From contig JALUTQ010000007.1 of the NCBI GenBank assembly GCA_032718865.1, positions 2,555,699 to 2,619,698 of the forward strand: DNA of 64,000 bases. The letters run 5' to 3'. Source of the DNA: Tilletia caries. Its lineage: Eukaryota; Basidiomycota; Exobasidiomycetes; Tilletiales; Tilletiaceae. The notes under the pieces are model-generated. The model had not been told where the DNA came from, did not search any database, and worked only from the letters and a program-made list of their open reading frames with translations. The position numbers and the translations under genes were made by a program. Positions 44,501-54,155 of this stretch are shown in pieces (the first letter of the stretch is position 1; each line of letters starts with the position of its first letter).

Positions 44501-44775
44501 GCTCGACGGTACCGCCGGCCACGAGCCTTCCTTCTGCCTCGAGCAGGCCGGCGGATACATTCGTAGGCACCTCCATCGATCCCGCGTCGGCCGGTCTCAC
44601 AGGCAGGAAGTCGCGGGAGACGGTCCGGGAAGCACCGTTCGCTATGGGCGGTGGCCGGTCCGCGTCGACCGAGGCAAGGTCCCGAGGAGGCGACGACAGT
44701 ACCGAGGACGACGCGGAGAGCGAGACGATGTCGGAGGCGTGGTCTGTGGTGAGTGGCTCGGAGGACGATCGATGA
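38523..44775 (+). CDS. ATG26: Sterol 3-beta-glucosyltransferase (UGT51/Atg26), with GRAM, PH-like and GT-B domains
   Basis: Exons 38523-42244, 42344-43172, 43276-43662 and 43738-44775 keep frame (about 1,991 residues). A Ser/Pro/Ala-rich N-terminus of about 300 residues leads to GRAM-type blocks near residue 330 ([15 protein letters not shown], then [20 protein letters not shown]). A PH-like region follows ([40 protein letters not shown]), then a second GRAM block ([20 protein letters not shown]). The glycosyltransferase starts [20 protein letters not shown], the nucleotide-sugar enzyme motif. It continues to [20 protein letters not shown] and [20 protein letters not shown], which bear the His-Gly-Gly-x-Gly-T signature for UDP-glucose binding. 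It glucosylates ergosterol; the GRAM/PH part targets membranes, and in some fungi it acts in pexophagy. The last acceptor is ambiguous (43714 or 43738); I prefer 43738, which gives the conserved KPL-DW junction. Confidence 0.9.
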
Positions 44776-45115
44776 ACGACACGCAAAGGCAACGCGATGC
44801 GATGCGATACGAAACGAAACGAACGGCGGAGATCCTTTTCTTTTTTTCTTCTTCTCGAGAACGACGGAACTGTCCCATTCTTTCCTCCTCTTCTTCCACC
44901 CCACCGATCCACCTATCCTCCTCCTCCCGACCAAGCTGTCAATCCCCACATCAGGAATTGGACACTGTACACTCTGCGATGCTTTGGTCGAAGCTCATCC
45001 GACCCAGATTGATTCATCCATGGCATGCTGAGACTGCTGAATCTGAACCGGTTCTCGCTACACGGACAGACCAGCGTGCATGTGTGTGAATATGAACAGC
45101 TCCTTGGGAACCATA
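44776..45115. other. Intergenic, 3' flank of ATG26
   Basis: No gene. It contains a T-rich stretch and a ccaccccaccgatccacctat phrase also seen near 56890, and it ends at the Tc1-like element. Confidence 0.45.
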
Positions 45116-45349
45116 CAGTGACTACCAAAACTGGCCCAAAGATGTCCTGAATCCCGCATGTACCTCTAGAACACCACAAAATTGTTACACAACGTGGCCG
45201 CAAATTTTTAGCAGTTCTAGAATGATCCATCATTACCTTCTCGAGCCTGCAATTGTCCGCGGAAAAGCTCCGCTCAGCGGCTCGCACCAGCCATCTAAAG
45301 AAAGAAGACTATTGGGCCAGTTATGCGCTCACCTGCCTCCCACTGCTTT

Positions 45350-46008
45350 CACTGCCACCATCGGTGGCGTTGTATGGGTGTTATAATATTTGCTAAAACG
45401 TAACATTTACGGAAATTTTAGATTTGGCGGCAACGCACTTGTTTTGACCATCGTTTTAGAAAACTATGGAAACGGTCTGTTCCATCCATCATGTCAGGCG
45501 CGTAGAACGCGGTGCTAAAACAATGACGTAGTGTTGGTATTAGAATGTTGTTCTAGCATTGCTAAAACACAGAGATTCTGTGATTGTGTTCTAAAGTGCC
45601 TAAAAAGAACGCAGCAGTGATGTTGGCACGTGACCTTCAGCCACGTGGAATTTTTTGGCCACCCAGAAATCGCTCATACAGAGCAAACGAGCAGAACGAC
45701 GAACCAAACAAAGACGCAACATCGACGTTTGAAGCAAATTTTACGCAGGGATGCACCTTTGACAACGCTGGCGCTCAGCTGCGGTGGTGTGCGCGGTGCC
45801 CGACGAGCAGAGGTGTTTGCCCTCAAAAGTGGAGGCGGGTGTGCGAGTCTGAGAGTCTCAAAATTTAAGCTCGTACGTTTTAGGTAGTTTTACCCCCCCG
45901 TTTTAGCATGCCTAGTTGAGGGATAAATTAGGATTTTTTACAGCATAAGGAACTCCCGTATTCTAGCACTGTTTTAGGGGGGCTAAAACGCCACCGAAGG
46001 TGGCAGTG
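45350..46008. mobile_element. MITE nested in the Tc1-like element
   Basis: The left end CACTGCCACCATCGGTGGCG (45350-45369, then TT) is inverted at 45987-46008 with one mismatch (ACC-T-TCGG). Each arm is itself partly palindromic (GCCACC.TCGGTGGC). Interior: repeated GCTAAAAC/GTTTTAG words in both orientations and no ORF of significance. Flanking TTT on both sides may be a 3-bp target duplication. It lies upstream of the transposase reading region and has probably separated the transposase from its promoter. Confidence 0.7.
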
Positions 46009-46110
46009 TTTACACTTATCATTTAACCTCTGTGAGTGCCGAAAACTGGCAGGGCTGAGTGCGTATCTGCTGAACAAGTGTGTCTACATTTACAGATTTA
46101 AACATTCTCA

Positions 46111-47166
46111 ATGAAATCCCTGTCTCCTGCCAAACGAGCCGCTGTGAAGGCGGAATTGCAGAAAGGGTGATCCAGCCGGGACATAGCCCGCCGATTGGGC
46201 ATCGGAAAGTCGTCTGTCAACCGCCTGAGGGCTGGTATCGAGAATCTGCCGCTTCCCAAGCGCGGCGGTCGGCCACAGAAGCTTAGCGCGCAAGATAAAC
46301 ACTTTCTGACGCGAACGATTAGAACTCAGAAGGCCGATACAGCACGTCAGGCGTCAGGCGCTGCGGCAGCTCTCCGGGAACGGCCGCTCTCCTGTCCACG
46401 TGCAGACTGCCCGACGAGCCTTACGTAGGGCTGGGTTTATTTCCGCGGTTAAAATCGACAGGCCTCTGATCACTCGAAAACAAAAGTACGCCCGCCTCAA
46501 GTTTGCCCGAGAACACATCGAATGGACTCCGCACGACTGGTCCAGGGTCGTTTGGTCGGACGAGACCAAGATCAACAGGATCGGCAGTGACGGCCGGCAC
46601 TGGGTCTGGCTGCCGCAGGAGGATCAGCAGGCTGCGGTGCCGAAGCGAAGGGTTAATCTCAAAATTAAATTTGGGGGCGGCAACGTTATGATATGGGGTT
46701 CCATGACTCCATGTCGTGGACGGGAGCGGGCACAATAGAGCTGGTCAAAGGTCGCATGGACTCTAAGCAATACATAGAGATTCTAGACCGAAAGCTTCTG
46801 CCCATGCTCGACGCCGTTTCGATCACTCCTGGAGCGCCACAACGCCACGAAATCATCTTCCAGCAAGATAACGACCCAAAACACACGTCCAAATTGACGA
46901 AGGCATGGTTCAAGAAGAATAAAATCGAGCCCCTCACATGGCCCGCTAACAGCCCCGACATCAACCCCATCGAGCACATGTGGGGCGCGCTGAAACGACG
47001 ACTTGCTGCTTACGATACTGACCCCAGAGGTGCTAACGAGCTATGGGACAGAGTGCAGAAGGAATGGGCCAATCTAACGGTAGCGGAGGCGCAAAAATTG
47101 ATCGAGAGCATGCCTCGTCGATGCGCAGCTGTGGTGGCAGCCAAAGGCGGCAACACCAAATACTGA
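46111..47166 (+). pseudogene. Tc1/mariner transposase (DD34E), broken
   Basis: Reads MKSLSPAKRAAVKAELQKG, then a TGA stop (about 46168), then SSRDIARRLGIGKSSVNRLR, a helix-turn-helix. Frame changes follow near 46340 and 46700. The DDE domain pieces are VWSDETKINRIGSDGRHWVW (first Asp), IIFQQDNDPKHTSKLTK (second Asp) and NSPDINPIEHMWGALKRR (Glu). Exactly 34 residues separate the second Asp and the Glu, so it is DD34E. The 3' part (46693-47166) is one clean frame to a stop. At least one stop and two frameshifts make it inactive. Confidence 0.8.
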
Positions 47167-47415
47167 ATTATAGTGCACCGTGAACCCCAACCCCCACTGC
47201 ACAAAACTGGCCCAATGCCTCTGGCAATGTAACCCATCACTTTTCCACCACTCATGACTCAATCATCAAATCGCGCTCAGACTTATACCATGGAATACAG
47301 TTACACTCTATTCTCTGCCCTATGTTTTCGAGCTGCAATTGTTTTACAGGACGGAGAGAAATCATGGTGATTGTCAAGTTGTGGTGATTATTGGGCCAGT
47401 TTTGGTAGTCACTTG

Positions 47416-47764
47416 TACTTACAATTTGGGAAGGCTTCTGCGCTTCTGGCAAGCTGGCAACCTTCGCTCTCATGTGTCGGTTGGAGTTCAAGGTCTGGCT
47501 ACTCTCTCACTTCTATGCAATTCAATCAGTTGATCACACGTGTTAGTTGAACGGACAGAATGGGCCAGACGGCGATGCTATTCTCTGATAGCCGCGCCGA
47601 TCGGAGGTAGTTCTCCTAGCTGTTTTGGCTCCACGCGCTTCCCATTTCCTGTAAAGGATAGCGCGACGGTCAGTGCCTGGTCGGCGTGCGCGTGTGGAGC
47701 CGCAAGGTGAACACTCCGCCCATTCTGGTGCTTACTTGGTGGGTAGGTCGGGTAGGTCTGTCGG
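47416..47764. other. 3' trailer of YR element 3 and spacer
   Basis: Between the Tc1-like element and the YR stop codon (on the minus strand). No split direct repeat was detectable by eye, so the element end is not located. Confidence 0.35.
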
Positions 47765-49003
47765 TCAGGCGCGGTCTTCTGCGCCGGTCTCGCTTCCGAC
47801 CAGGTACGGTGCAAGGATCTCAGCATGATCCCGCACGTACCTCTTCCACGAGTTCGAGTCCCAGCGTCCCTGGAGCATCACCTTCTCCAGCGGTACGCCC
47901 TTCTTTAGCAGCGACGTGCACCCCCCAATCCTCATGGAGTGCCCCGTCCTCTTCTCCAGACCAGCTCGCTCGGCGAGGACCGCCATGAGGTCGAGGAACT
48001 TGGTCCTCGTCATCGCCACGAGGACGCTACCCTCCCTGTACGCGAACAGAGGGGTGCCGGCGGGGTTATTGGTCGGGTTGGTGCTGGTATGCACGGCCAG
48101 CATCCCGATTGGGTTAGAGACGTGGTCTTGTTGGGTGAGTACCACCGTCTCTCCTTGGTGTTGAGTCTTGGTCCGCGGCAGCCTGACCGTGTACGTTAGT
48201 CGATCTCGGACCCAGCATCGTCCGATACGATATCGCGTTACGTGGGCGTTCGGGTCGAACCCGTCCTCTCCGACGACGAGCTCCCCCAGTCGGAACAAGC
48301 CCCAGACACCACAACACGTCAGGGCCACAGCGGCGACCTCCGCCGGGTCCTCGACCCGCATCCACGCCATTATCCCCGCCAACCACTCGGCCGTCATCGG
48401 TGCTCTCGGTGGTCTGGGCGGCGGCTGCTCGTACCGCGCGCCCCTCTTGACAAGACGCAGTCGCTCCCCCTCAGCGAGCCATGGTACGTTGTTGAGATGG
48501 TGCCAGGCTTTCAGCCCGGACACCCAGTCGCTCAAATATCCGCCCGACTTGATGCCTGCCTCCTTCGCGATCCACAGTTCGACCAGCTCGGGGTCGGCTG
48601 GGCATCGCCTCTCCTCTGCCACCTCGTGTTCGTCGCAGAACCGGTGCCAATGGGCCATCGCCGTCCCGTATCCCTTCTTCGTGCCCGGGGCGAAGGACGC
48701 GATGATGGCCTGCCGGACCGCCTCCTCCTCGCGGTCCGATCTGTTTGTGGGAGGACGTAAGTGTCGCGGGGGCCTCCACCTGGTGAACCGCTCCGGTCCA
48801 TCGACCGCTTCAGGACGGTCTACCGTCGGCACGACCGGGATGCGGTAGCTCCCTGGCTTGTTTGGTCCGTTCCTCTTCTTCGGCTTCGGTGGCACGAAGG
48901 GCAGGCCGCTTCCACTGGCGAAGGACGACTTCGTGGGCTTGAGAGCGCTGGACTCTGGTGTGGGGGTGGACGAGGGTGTTGGGGCACGAGGGGTGGGGAA
49001 CAT
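47765..49003 (-). CDS. Tyrosine recombinase of YR element 3
   Basis: The frame is open from 49468. The ATG at 49003 (MFPTPRAPTPSSTPTPESSA) is the likely start, because the frame upstream overlaps RNase H. After a Pro/Arg linker comes the N-terminal core (RQAIIASFAPGTKKGYGTAM, GGYLSDWVSGLKAWH). The catalytic domain follows: WGLFRLGELVVGEDGF (first Arg), TVRLPRTKTQHQGETVVL, TGHSMRIGGCTSLLKKGVPL (H-x-x-R) and GRWDSNSWKRYVRDHAEI with nucleophile Tyr. All YR residues are present. It would join circular cDNA to the target. Confidence 0.82.
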   Translation of the reverse strand: MFPTPRAPTPSSTPTPESSALKPTKSSFASGSGLPFVPPKPKKRNGPNKPGSYRIPVVPTVDRPEAVDGPERFTRWRPPRHLRPPTNRSDREEEAVRQAIIASFAPGTKKGYGTAMAHWHRFCDEHEVAEERRCPADPELVELWIAKEAGIKSGGYLSDWVSGLKAWHHLNNVPWLAEGERLRLVKRGARYEQPPPRPPRAPMTAEWLAGIMAWMRVEDPAEVAAVALTCCGVWGLFRLGELVVGEDGFDPNAHVTRYRIGRCWVRDRLTYTVRLPRTKTQHQGETVVLTQQDHVSNPIGMLAVHTSTNPTNNPAGTPLFAYREGSVLVAMTRTKFLDLMAVLAERAGLEKRTGHSMRIGGCTSLLKKGVPLEKVMLQGRWDSNSWKRYVRDHAEILAPYLVGSETGAEDRA

Positions 49004-49200
49004 ACGTGAGTTCCTGGCGTCCCGGGCGCGTCTGTGGTGTCCGTGTCTTGATCGAATTCTCCTTCCAGTCCTCCAGCAGATGACACCAAGGCTTGGCCGT
49101 CTTGAGGACCTTCGTTCGGACCGCGTGCCCCCTCTCTGGGGCCCGGCCCTTCTTCTCCGGCGGATCTTCTCCGTCTCCGCCGCCAGCAGGTTGTCCCCGA

Positions 49201-51411
49201 CTACCAGCTCGGCCGGAAGCACTTGCCCAGCTCTGCATCCATGCTCGGGATAGGGAGGCGGGGGAGGTTGGACGAGATGAGGCCGCGGGACGGGGGGTCT
49301 GCCCGTTGGCTCTTTGTGTCGACCCACCGGAGGTGGATCGTGAGGCGAGCTCTGGTTTCGTGAACCGCAACTCGGCGGAGGATCTCGTCTGGGCCGGCTG
49401 CCGCCATCCTGCCCTTCTTGAAGGCGCCAAGGACCGCAGTGTTGTCCGTATGGACCAGTAGAGGGCAATCAGTGTAGCCCAGGTCGATGGCAGTGAAAAC
49501 GGCAAGCTCCAGGGCGAGGGCTTCGACGATTTTGATGTCGGTGTGGCCGACCGCATCGTCCCTGAGCGGGTATGCGCGTTCGCGCCCTTGAATGCTGAGG
49601 CCGACTCCAAAGGAAGTTGATCCATCGCAGTAACAGTCGATGTCCACGGGCGTGGCGGGGTCGAAGGAGCGCCACGTGTTGTCCTGACAGCGGAAGGTGC
49701 GCTCCCACCAGTCGATATCGTCGGCCAACTTCTTCCCCCCATGCCGCCACTGATGGCGCAGTTTCCGATCCTGACTGGCCGTCTTGATAAACGCCTGTAG
49801 GCCGGCCAGGTGCCACTTCCCCTCGGTGTAAACGTTTCTCGCCCACTGACATTGGCCGTGGAGTCTCTCAATGACGGGGAGTTGGTGTCGGCCGCCTTGT
49901 GCCGCTGCCTGCTCCCTCGTCTCAGCAATTGTGGCAAGGTACTTCTCCCGCTTGGACTCTGGGAGCGCCACTTCCCTGGTCGCGATGTTATATACGATCC
50001 CCGCGTACTTGAAGATGGTAGACCATGGGGAGTCCTTCTCGGGCTCCCACGGCCACCCCAGCTGCGCCGAGATTCTGTCGATGTCGGCCAGGCTACAGTT
50101 GTAGCCGTCTTCTGCCCCAGGCTGCGATTTGAGCGGCTGGGCGTAGTTCTCTGTGTGCTCGACTCCGTCGGCGGAGGTCCAGAAGAGTCGACCGCCACGT
50201 CTTTGCGGTCCGCCGTTGATGGTCTTGTGTAGGAGCTTGCGTTTGATGTTGACGCGGGGGAGGTCTCGTTGAAGGACGCGGATGAAGACGTTGTCGTCCA
50301 CCCAGTGTGCTGTGGTCGCAAGTCCTTCCGCCCGGACGATGTCCGCGAAGGCATCGGCGAACAACCCATAGACTCCGCAGGCCGGTCCGAGGCCAAAGGC
50401 GAGGAATAGGTCGACATAGAAGGCGCCGTTCCATTCGACGACGGTCCCCGCCCATTGGGAAGGGTGCATGGGGATCTGGCGGAAGGCGGACACCACGTCT
50501 CGGACAAAGGCCTGTGCTGTCCTTGGGTGTCGGAGGATCGCCGCGCACATGTCACGGAACGAGTTCCAGGTGGTGGGCCATTCGTCGGGGTGTAGCTGGG
50601 CATTGATGGAGGTTTCTGGTGTGTCGCTGTGGGGTTTGGGGTCGTGGCTGAAGTCTTGAATCGGACGGAACTTGCCGTTCGGCTTCGGTCGTAGTCCGAG
50701 TGGTGATGTTTGGAAGTGGGGGCCGACAATGCGGCGGACGTCTTCGATCTCGTGGGGTCCGGAGTATCTTCCCAACTCCAACTCCTTCGCAATAATTCTC
50801 TCCACCTCTGCAGCGTTTGATGTAGCTGAGAGATGGTGGGCAGCAATGTACGTCCGTACCGGCGGTTGAATGCCGATGTTGATACCTTCTCGGAGGGCTG
50901 GGACGATTTGGTGGTATTGTCCGAGAAGGCCGTGGTTCCGCAGAGCACGACTCCATCCCTCAGGATCCAGCCGCCGCGCCCGACGGAGGAGGGTTTGCGG
51001 TGACCAAGGGGCATCGCTGTCCCTGGCAGGAACTCTTTCCGCAGAGGGAGCAGACATGGGCGTGTGTGCAGGCGGGGTACTGGCACGTGGTGTAGTTGTA
51101 CCCCGTGCAGACCCGCTGGCCCCCATCTCGCTTGATGAGCTGGCCGTGCTGGTTGTTGGTCGCGAAGGTGGGGCGGGACGGGTCGGCGGCGAGGACCTCC
51201 GCCATGCACGCGCGAGGAGAGTGGGGAGACTTCGAGCCGCAGCGGCCGCAGGGACGGTCCTGCGGGTTTCCACCGGTCCGAAAGGACTGCTGGCCCTTGG
51301 GCTTGGACGAGTTGCGATTGGACGGGTGAGGGCTGCTCGGCGGGGCGCTGGAGTTTGTCTTGCGGCTGGGACCAGCTGAGGTGGAGGAGTGAGTGAAGCC
51401 GGCCGCCACAC
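49201..51411 (-). CDS. RT-RNase H of YR element 3
   Basis: RT: SPLGLRPKPNGKFRPIQDFS, AFVRDVVSAFRQIPMHPSQW (first Asp) and HWVDDNVFIRVLQRDL (catalytic VDD). A thumb/connection region follows (EPEKDSPWSTIFKYAGIVYN). RNase H: DIDCYCDGSTSFGVGLSI, DIKIVEALALELAVF, VHTDNTAVLGAFKKG and DTKSQRADPPSRG, the complete Asp-Glu-Asp-Asp set. The first ~150 residues overlap Gag in another frame, so the real start is by +1 shift near 51000-51400. No methyltransferase block follows RNase H. Confidence 0.82.
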   Translation of the reverse strand: MWRPASLTPPPQLVPAARQTPAPRRAALTRPIATRPSPRASSPFGPVETRRTVPAAAAARSLPTLLARAWRRSSPPTRPAPPSRPTTSTASSSSEMGASGSARGTTTPRASTPPAHTPMSAPSAERVPARDSDAPWSPQTLLRRARRLDPEGWSRALRNHGLLGQYHQIVPALREGINIGIQPPVRTYIAAHHLSATSNAAEVERIIAKELELGRYSGPHEIEDVRRIVGPHFQTSPLGLRPKPNGKFRPIQDFSHDPKPHSDTPETSINAQLHPDEWPTTWNSFRDMCAAILRHPRTAQAFVRDVVSAFRQIPMHPSQWAGTVVEWNGAFYVDLFLAFGLGPACGVYGLFADAFADIVRAEGLATTAHWVDDNVFIRVLQRDLPRVNIKRKLLHKTINGGPQRRGGRLFWTSADGVEHTENYAQPLKSQPGAEDGYNCSLADIDRISAQLGWPWEPEKDSPWSTIFKYAGIVYNIATREVALPESKREKYLATIAETREQAAAQGGRHQLPVIERLHGQCQWARNVYTEGKWHLAGLQAFIKTASQDRKLRHQWRHGGKKLADDIDWWERTFRCQDNTWRSFDPATPVDIDCYCDGSTSFGVGLSIQGRERAYPLRDDAVGHTDIKIVEALALELAVFTAIDLGYTDCPLLVHTDNTAVLGAFKKGRMAAAGPDEILRRVAVHETRARLTIHLRWVDTKSQRADPPSRGLISSNLPRLPIPSMDAELGKCFRPSW

Positions 51412-52960
51412 TTGCCTTGAAGAGCGCCAGCTCGTTCTCGACCCGGTCGTCGGAGCGCTCCTTGAGTTCCTTGAGGATGCGCTTGAAATTCTTCTTCGGC
51501 CAGACCTCCGGGTCGAACTGGCGTAGCACGTCGAGCCTCTTCGCTTTCTCCGCGTCGCTCAGCTTGGTATCCCGGCGGATCTTCTTGCGCTTGTTCTTCG
51601 TTTGGCGCGTGTCGTGTGCGAAGCATTTGCGCTGCCACTGGTGTAGGATCTGCAGGGCCCTCTTGACTCGCGGCTTCTCCCGCTGCTGGTGCTTCCGGAC
51701 CTTGGAATTGAACCGGTCCCAGGCCTTCCTGGTCTTGAGCCCGATGTCCTCGTCCTCCATGGTATCCATCCACTTGTCGATCGCATATAGGAAGTCGTCC
51801 CAATCGAGGTCCTCGTCCTCGAGGAAGCCGGACGGCTTGGCGGGCTCGGCCGTGCGCAGTGTCCCTCCCTCCAATGTGAGATGCTTCCGACTCTTCTCCT
51901 CGTGTTTCAGCTTCAATGACTGAGGTGTGAACCACCACAAGTCCACATACTCCCCCTTGTCCACCTTTCTCGCCACTCGGTCTGGTATGTTGAGCGAACC
52001 CCACACGCGGGAGTTGCTCTTGCCGGCAACCCACTTCGGGTTTTCCTCGTCCGAGCTGTCCTCCGAGTCGGAACTGTCGTCCGAGGAGAAGGATCGTTGC
52101 GACGAGGACGAGCAGGAAGATGAGTCTGTGGACGAATCGTTGTCCGAGGAGGAGTCCTTGGTCCGGGACTTGGACTTGCCCTTCCTCTTCGACCGGCCCT
52201 TGGACGTCCGACGCTTCTTGGCCCGTTTGTCGACCTCCTCCGAAGCCTGTCGCTTCTTGGGATGTGCTGCAGCGAGGCTGGGCGCCTTCTGTGCTGGTGG
52301 GGCTGGGTCTGGCTCGATCGAGTCCGAGGAAGTGTTCAGCTCCCGCCCGAGGGCCTCGTGGATTTGGCGGCGGTGTTGGATGTTGGCCAGGGACATTTCG
52401 AAGGCGTCCCTTGCCGTGTGCTCCGAGGTGAAGATGACGTTGTGGGCGAGCTCGGTCAGGTCCTTCCGGGCCTTCTTGTCGAGCTCTGGGGCCAGCTCTT
52501 GGATCCATGTCTTGCGGTTGGCGGTCAGGACCTCAGCTTCGGCCAGCTGTTCCGGAGTAATGTCGAGTCCTTCGTGTCGGTGTTGTTCGCCCTCTGGGAC
52601 GTCGTTGAGGTCAGGGTCGTTGATGTCAGGGTCGATGCCTTGGTCGTTCTCTGCACCTTCTCGGCGAGGTTGACGGTCAGCGTCTGCTGCGGGGCCTGCC
52701 GCCTGTGCTTGGTTCGCTGGGGCCTGACGGTCCTGCGGGTCTTGTTGGTCTTGGGCGGCGTTTGTTTGGGCGACTTGCTGGGCAGGTGCTCCTGCTGCTT
52801 GTCCCGGTGCTGCTGCCCCTTGAACCGGTGCTGCCGCTGCTTGGGCCGGTGCTGCTGCCGCTTGGGCTGGTGCTGCTGCCGCTTGGGCTGGTGCTGCCGC
52901 CGCTTGGGCTGGTGCTGCTGCTCCTTGAGCAGGTGCCGGTGCCGGGGCGTCCGGGTTCAT
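50960..52960 (-). CDS. Gag-like protein of YR element 3
   Basis: ATG 52960 (MNPDAPAPAPAQG); an in-frame GTG lies 15 nt upstream. Residues ~9-75 are an Ala/Pro/Gln repeat (units of AAAPAQ). A Glu/Asp-rich and helix-prone middle (ELAPELDKKARKDLTELAHN, DLDWDDFLYAIDKWMDTMED) follows. A Ser/Lys-rich basic stretch (RAKKRRTSKGRSKRKGKSKS) and a Cys/His cluster come later: CGRCGSKSPHSPRAC, then CTGYNYTTCQYPACTHAHVC, SLCGKSSCQGQRC. The cluster matches the layout in Gag of element 1. 666 residues, stop at 50960. Confidence 0.75.
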   Translation of the reverse strand: MNPDAPAPAPAQGAAAPAQAAAAPAQAAAAPAQAAAAPAQAAAAPVQGAAAPGQAAGAPAQQVAQTNAAQDQQDPQDRQAPANQAQAAGPAADADRQPRREGAENDQGIDPDINDPDLNDVPEGEQHRHEGLDITPEQLAEAEVLTANRKTWIQELAPELDKKARKDLTELAHNVIFTSEHTARDAFEMSLANIQHRRQIHEALGRELNTSSDSIEPDPAPPAQKAPSLAAAHPKKRQASEEVDKRAKKRRTSKGRSKRKGKSKSRTKDSSSDNDSSTDSSSCSSSSQRSFSSDDSSDSEDSSDEENPKWVAGKSNSRVWGSLNIPDRVARKVDKGEYVDLWWFTPQSLKLKHEEKSRKHLTLEGGTLRTAEPAKPSGFLEDEDLDWDDFLYAIDKWMDTMEDEDIGLKTRKAWDRFNSKVRKHQQREKPRVKRALQILHQWQRKCFAHDTRQTKNKRKKIRRDTKLSDAEKAKRLDVLRQFDPEVWPKKNFKRILKELKERSDDRVENELALFKASVAAGFTHSSTSAGPSRKTNSSAPPSSPHPSNRNSSKPKGQQSFRTGGNPQDRPCGRCGSKSPHSPRACMAEVLAADPSRPTFATNNQHGQLIKRDGGQRVCTGYNYTTCQYPACTHAHVCSLCGKSSCQGQRCPLVTANPPPSGAAAGS

Positions 52961-54056
52961 CAGACGGGCTGTCACTATGGAAGAGTGGGGTGTTGGGTGA
53001 TGGTGGTCAGTTCTCTGTCATGCCGCCCTGGGCTGGATGTGGATTGGTCAAACGCGGACGCGTACCTTGCCGCACAAGGGTGTGTGAGATGTGACTCAGT
53101 CGTGCTCGGGGACACTTGGCCGGGCTGGCGTGGGACTGTGGTCAGGACAGGACGGGGTAGGACTGGTCAGTTTGAGCGGACTACTCTGGGCAATGGACGG
53201 TCCGGACTGGACGTACCTATGGTACTGGTCTGTCTGGGCGACGAGATCTTGAGGACGGTTGGTCTTGGACACGCTCGGACGAGTTTGAGATCTGGACGAT
53301 CTGGGATATGGACGGTCAGTGATCTGGACGATCTGGGGGGGGGTCTGTACGTGTAAAAGGGAGATGAGGGATTGTAAGGTGTGTGTGTAAGGTAGAGAAA
53401 AGAACGAAAAGGTAGGGAACAGGTGAGAGAGGGGATGGCGAGAAGGGTGCGGATGGTCGAGGTCGTGGAGACGGTTACCGTCGTCCTCGACCATCGCACT
53501 TTCTTCTCGACACTTATCAAGACTCTTGAGACTCTCCTCCACATGGCGAAGCCCATGACCTGTCTGGGCGACGCGGTCGAACAAAGACCAGCATGCATGG
53601 ACGCGCCCCTGTTCTGCAGGCTCCAAACGCCACCTTTGACAACAACAACAACAACAACACAACTTCCCTTTGTTCCAAAACCTTAATATAAATTAACGCC
53701 ACCATCCAGGCAGCAGGTTACGCGGGGATTTTATTTCAAATAACAAAGCCAGGAACGCAGGAATGCTTGGCAGAGTTGTCGAGTTGTTGCTATTTCAAAT
53801 TAGGCAGGATCCCGAGACGCTGGCACGCGCGTCGCGCGAGACGATATACGTGAGGATGATACGGGAAGCGTAAGACGGGGAGCGTGAAGCGCCATTGAGC
53901 GTGAGCGCGTGAGTCCTGGCCACTACAACATGTAAGTGATAAAGAGAGGGCGGTAATCAGGACATATAGGGGATGGAAAGCGGATGCCTGAAAAGCCACG
54001 CGACTGAATGAGTCACGTGTTAGCGGTTAGATTTTGCTCTCGGCCGATTATCTAAT
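52961..54056. other. 5' leader of YR element 3 and adjacent intergenic DNA
   Basis: No gene recognised. It holds a hairpin at 53454-53494, an (aac)n tract near 53637-53660, several repeats of tggacggtc/gatctggacgatctgg around 53280-53340, and a 9-G run near 53333-53343. Element 3's leader probably starts in here. Confidence 0.4.
53454..53494. repeat. Strong hairpin-forming inverted repeat
   Basis: The arms ATGGTCGAGG and CCTCGACCAT pair perfectly. Inside them GACGG pairs with CCGTC around TTA. It sits within the presumed leader of element 3, roughly 500 bp upstream of Gag. It may be a structured RNA or a chance palindrome. Confidence 0.5.
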
Positions 54057-54155
54057 CTCAGTAAAACTGGACCCGCACCTATCCCGCACCTAACCAGCGA
54101 AAGCGGGATCGGTGCGGGACAAGTGCGGGACTGGTGCCGATGCAGTGTTACTGAG
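54057..54155. mobile_element. 99-bp foldback (miniature TIR) element
   Basis: CTCAGTAAAACTG (54057-54069) is inverted at 54143-54155 (one mismatch). The interior has four or five copies of CCCGCAC/GTGCGGG in opposing orientations. TA dinucleotides lie just outside both ends (aTCTAatctcag and gagctcTAg), so TA may be the target duplication. No coding capacity. Confidence 0.55.

Larger units (their letters stand above)
45116..47415 (+). mobile_element. Tc1/mariner-type transposon, decayed, about 2.3 kb
   Basis: The ends are inverted: the left begins cagtgactaccaaaactggc and the right, read inward, begins caagtgactaccaaaactgg. Both continue ccaa and are bordered by TA (45114-45115 and 47416-47417), the standard Tc1/mariner target. 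The interior has a damaged DD34E transposase (46111-47166) and a nested TIR element (45350-46008). Additional ACTGGCCCAA words lie near 45131 and 47209 (forward) and near 45310 (reverse), suggesting extra subterminal transposase sites. Confidence 0.8.
47765..52960 (-). mobile_element. YR retrotransposon 3 (Ngaro/DIRS-like), coding regions intact
   Basis: Minus-strand order is Gag (52960-50960), RT-RNase H (51411-49201) and YR (from about 49003 to 47765), with no stops inside the domains. RT-RH is in +1 relative to Gag, as in elements 1 and 4. Catalytic residues of all three enzymes are present. The termini were not found: no direct or inverted terminal repeats could be identified between the flanks (47416-47764 and 52961-53700). 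The coordinates are the coding span. Confidence 0.8.

Noticed and set aside
48810..52508. 1,232-codon minus-strand ORF across element 3
   Set aside because: The Gag and RT-RH frames here have the conserved catalytic and cysteine motifs; this third frame has none.
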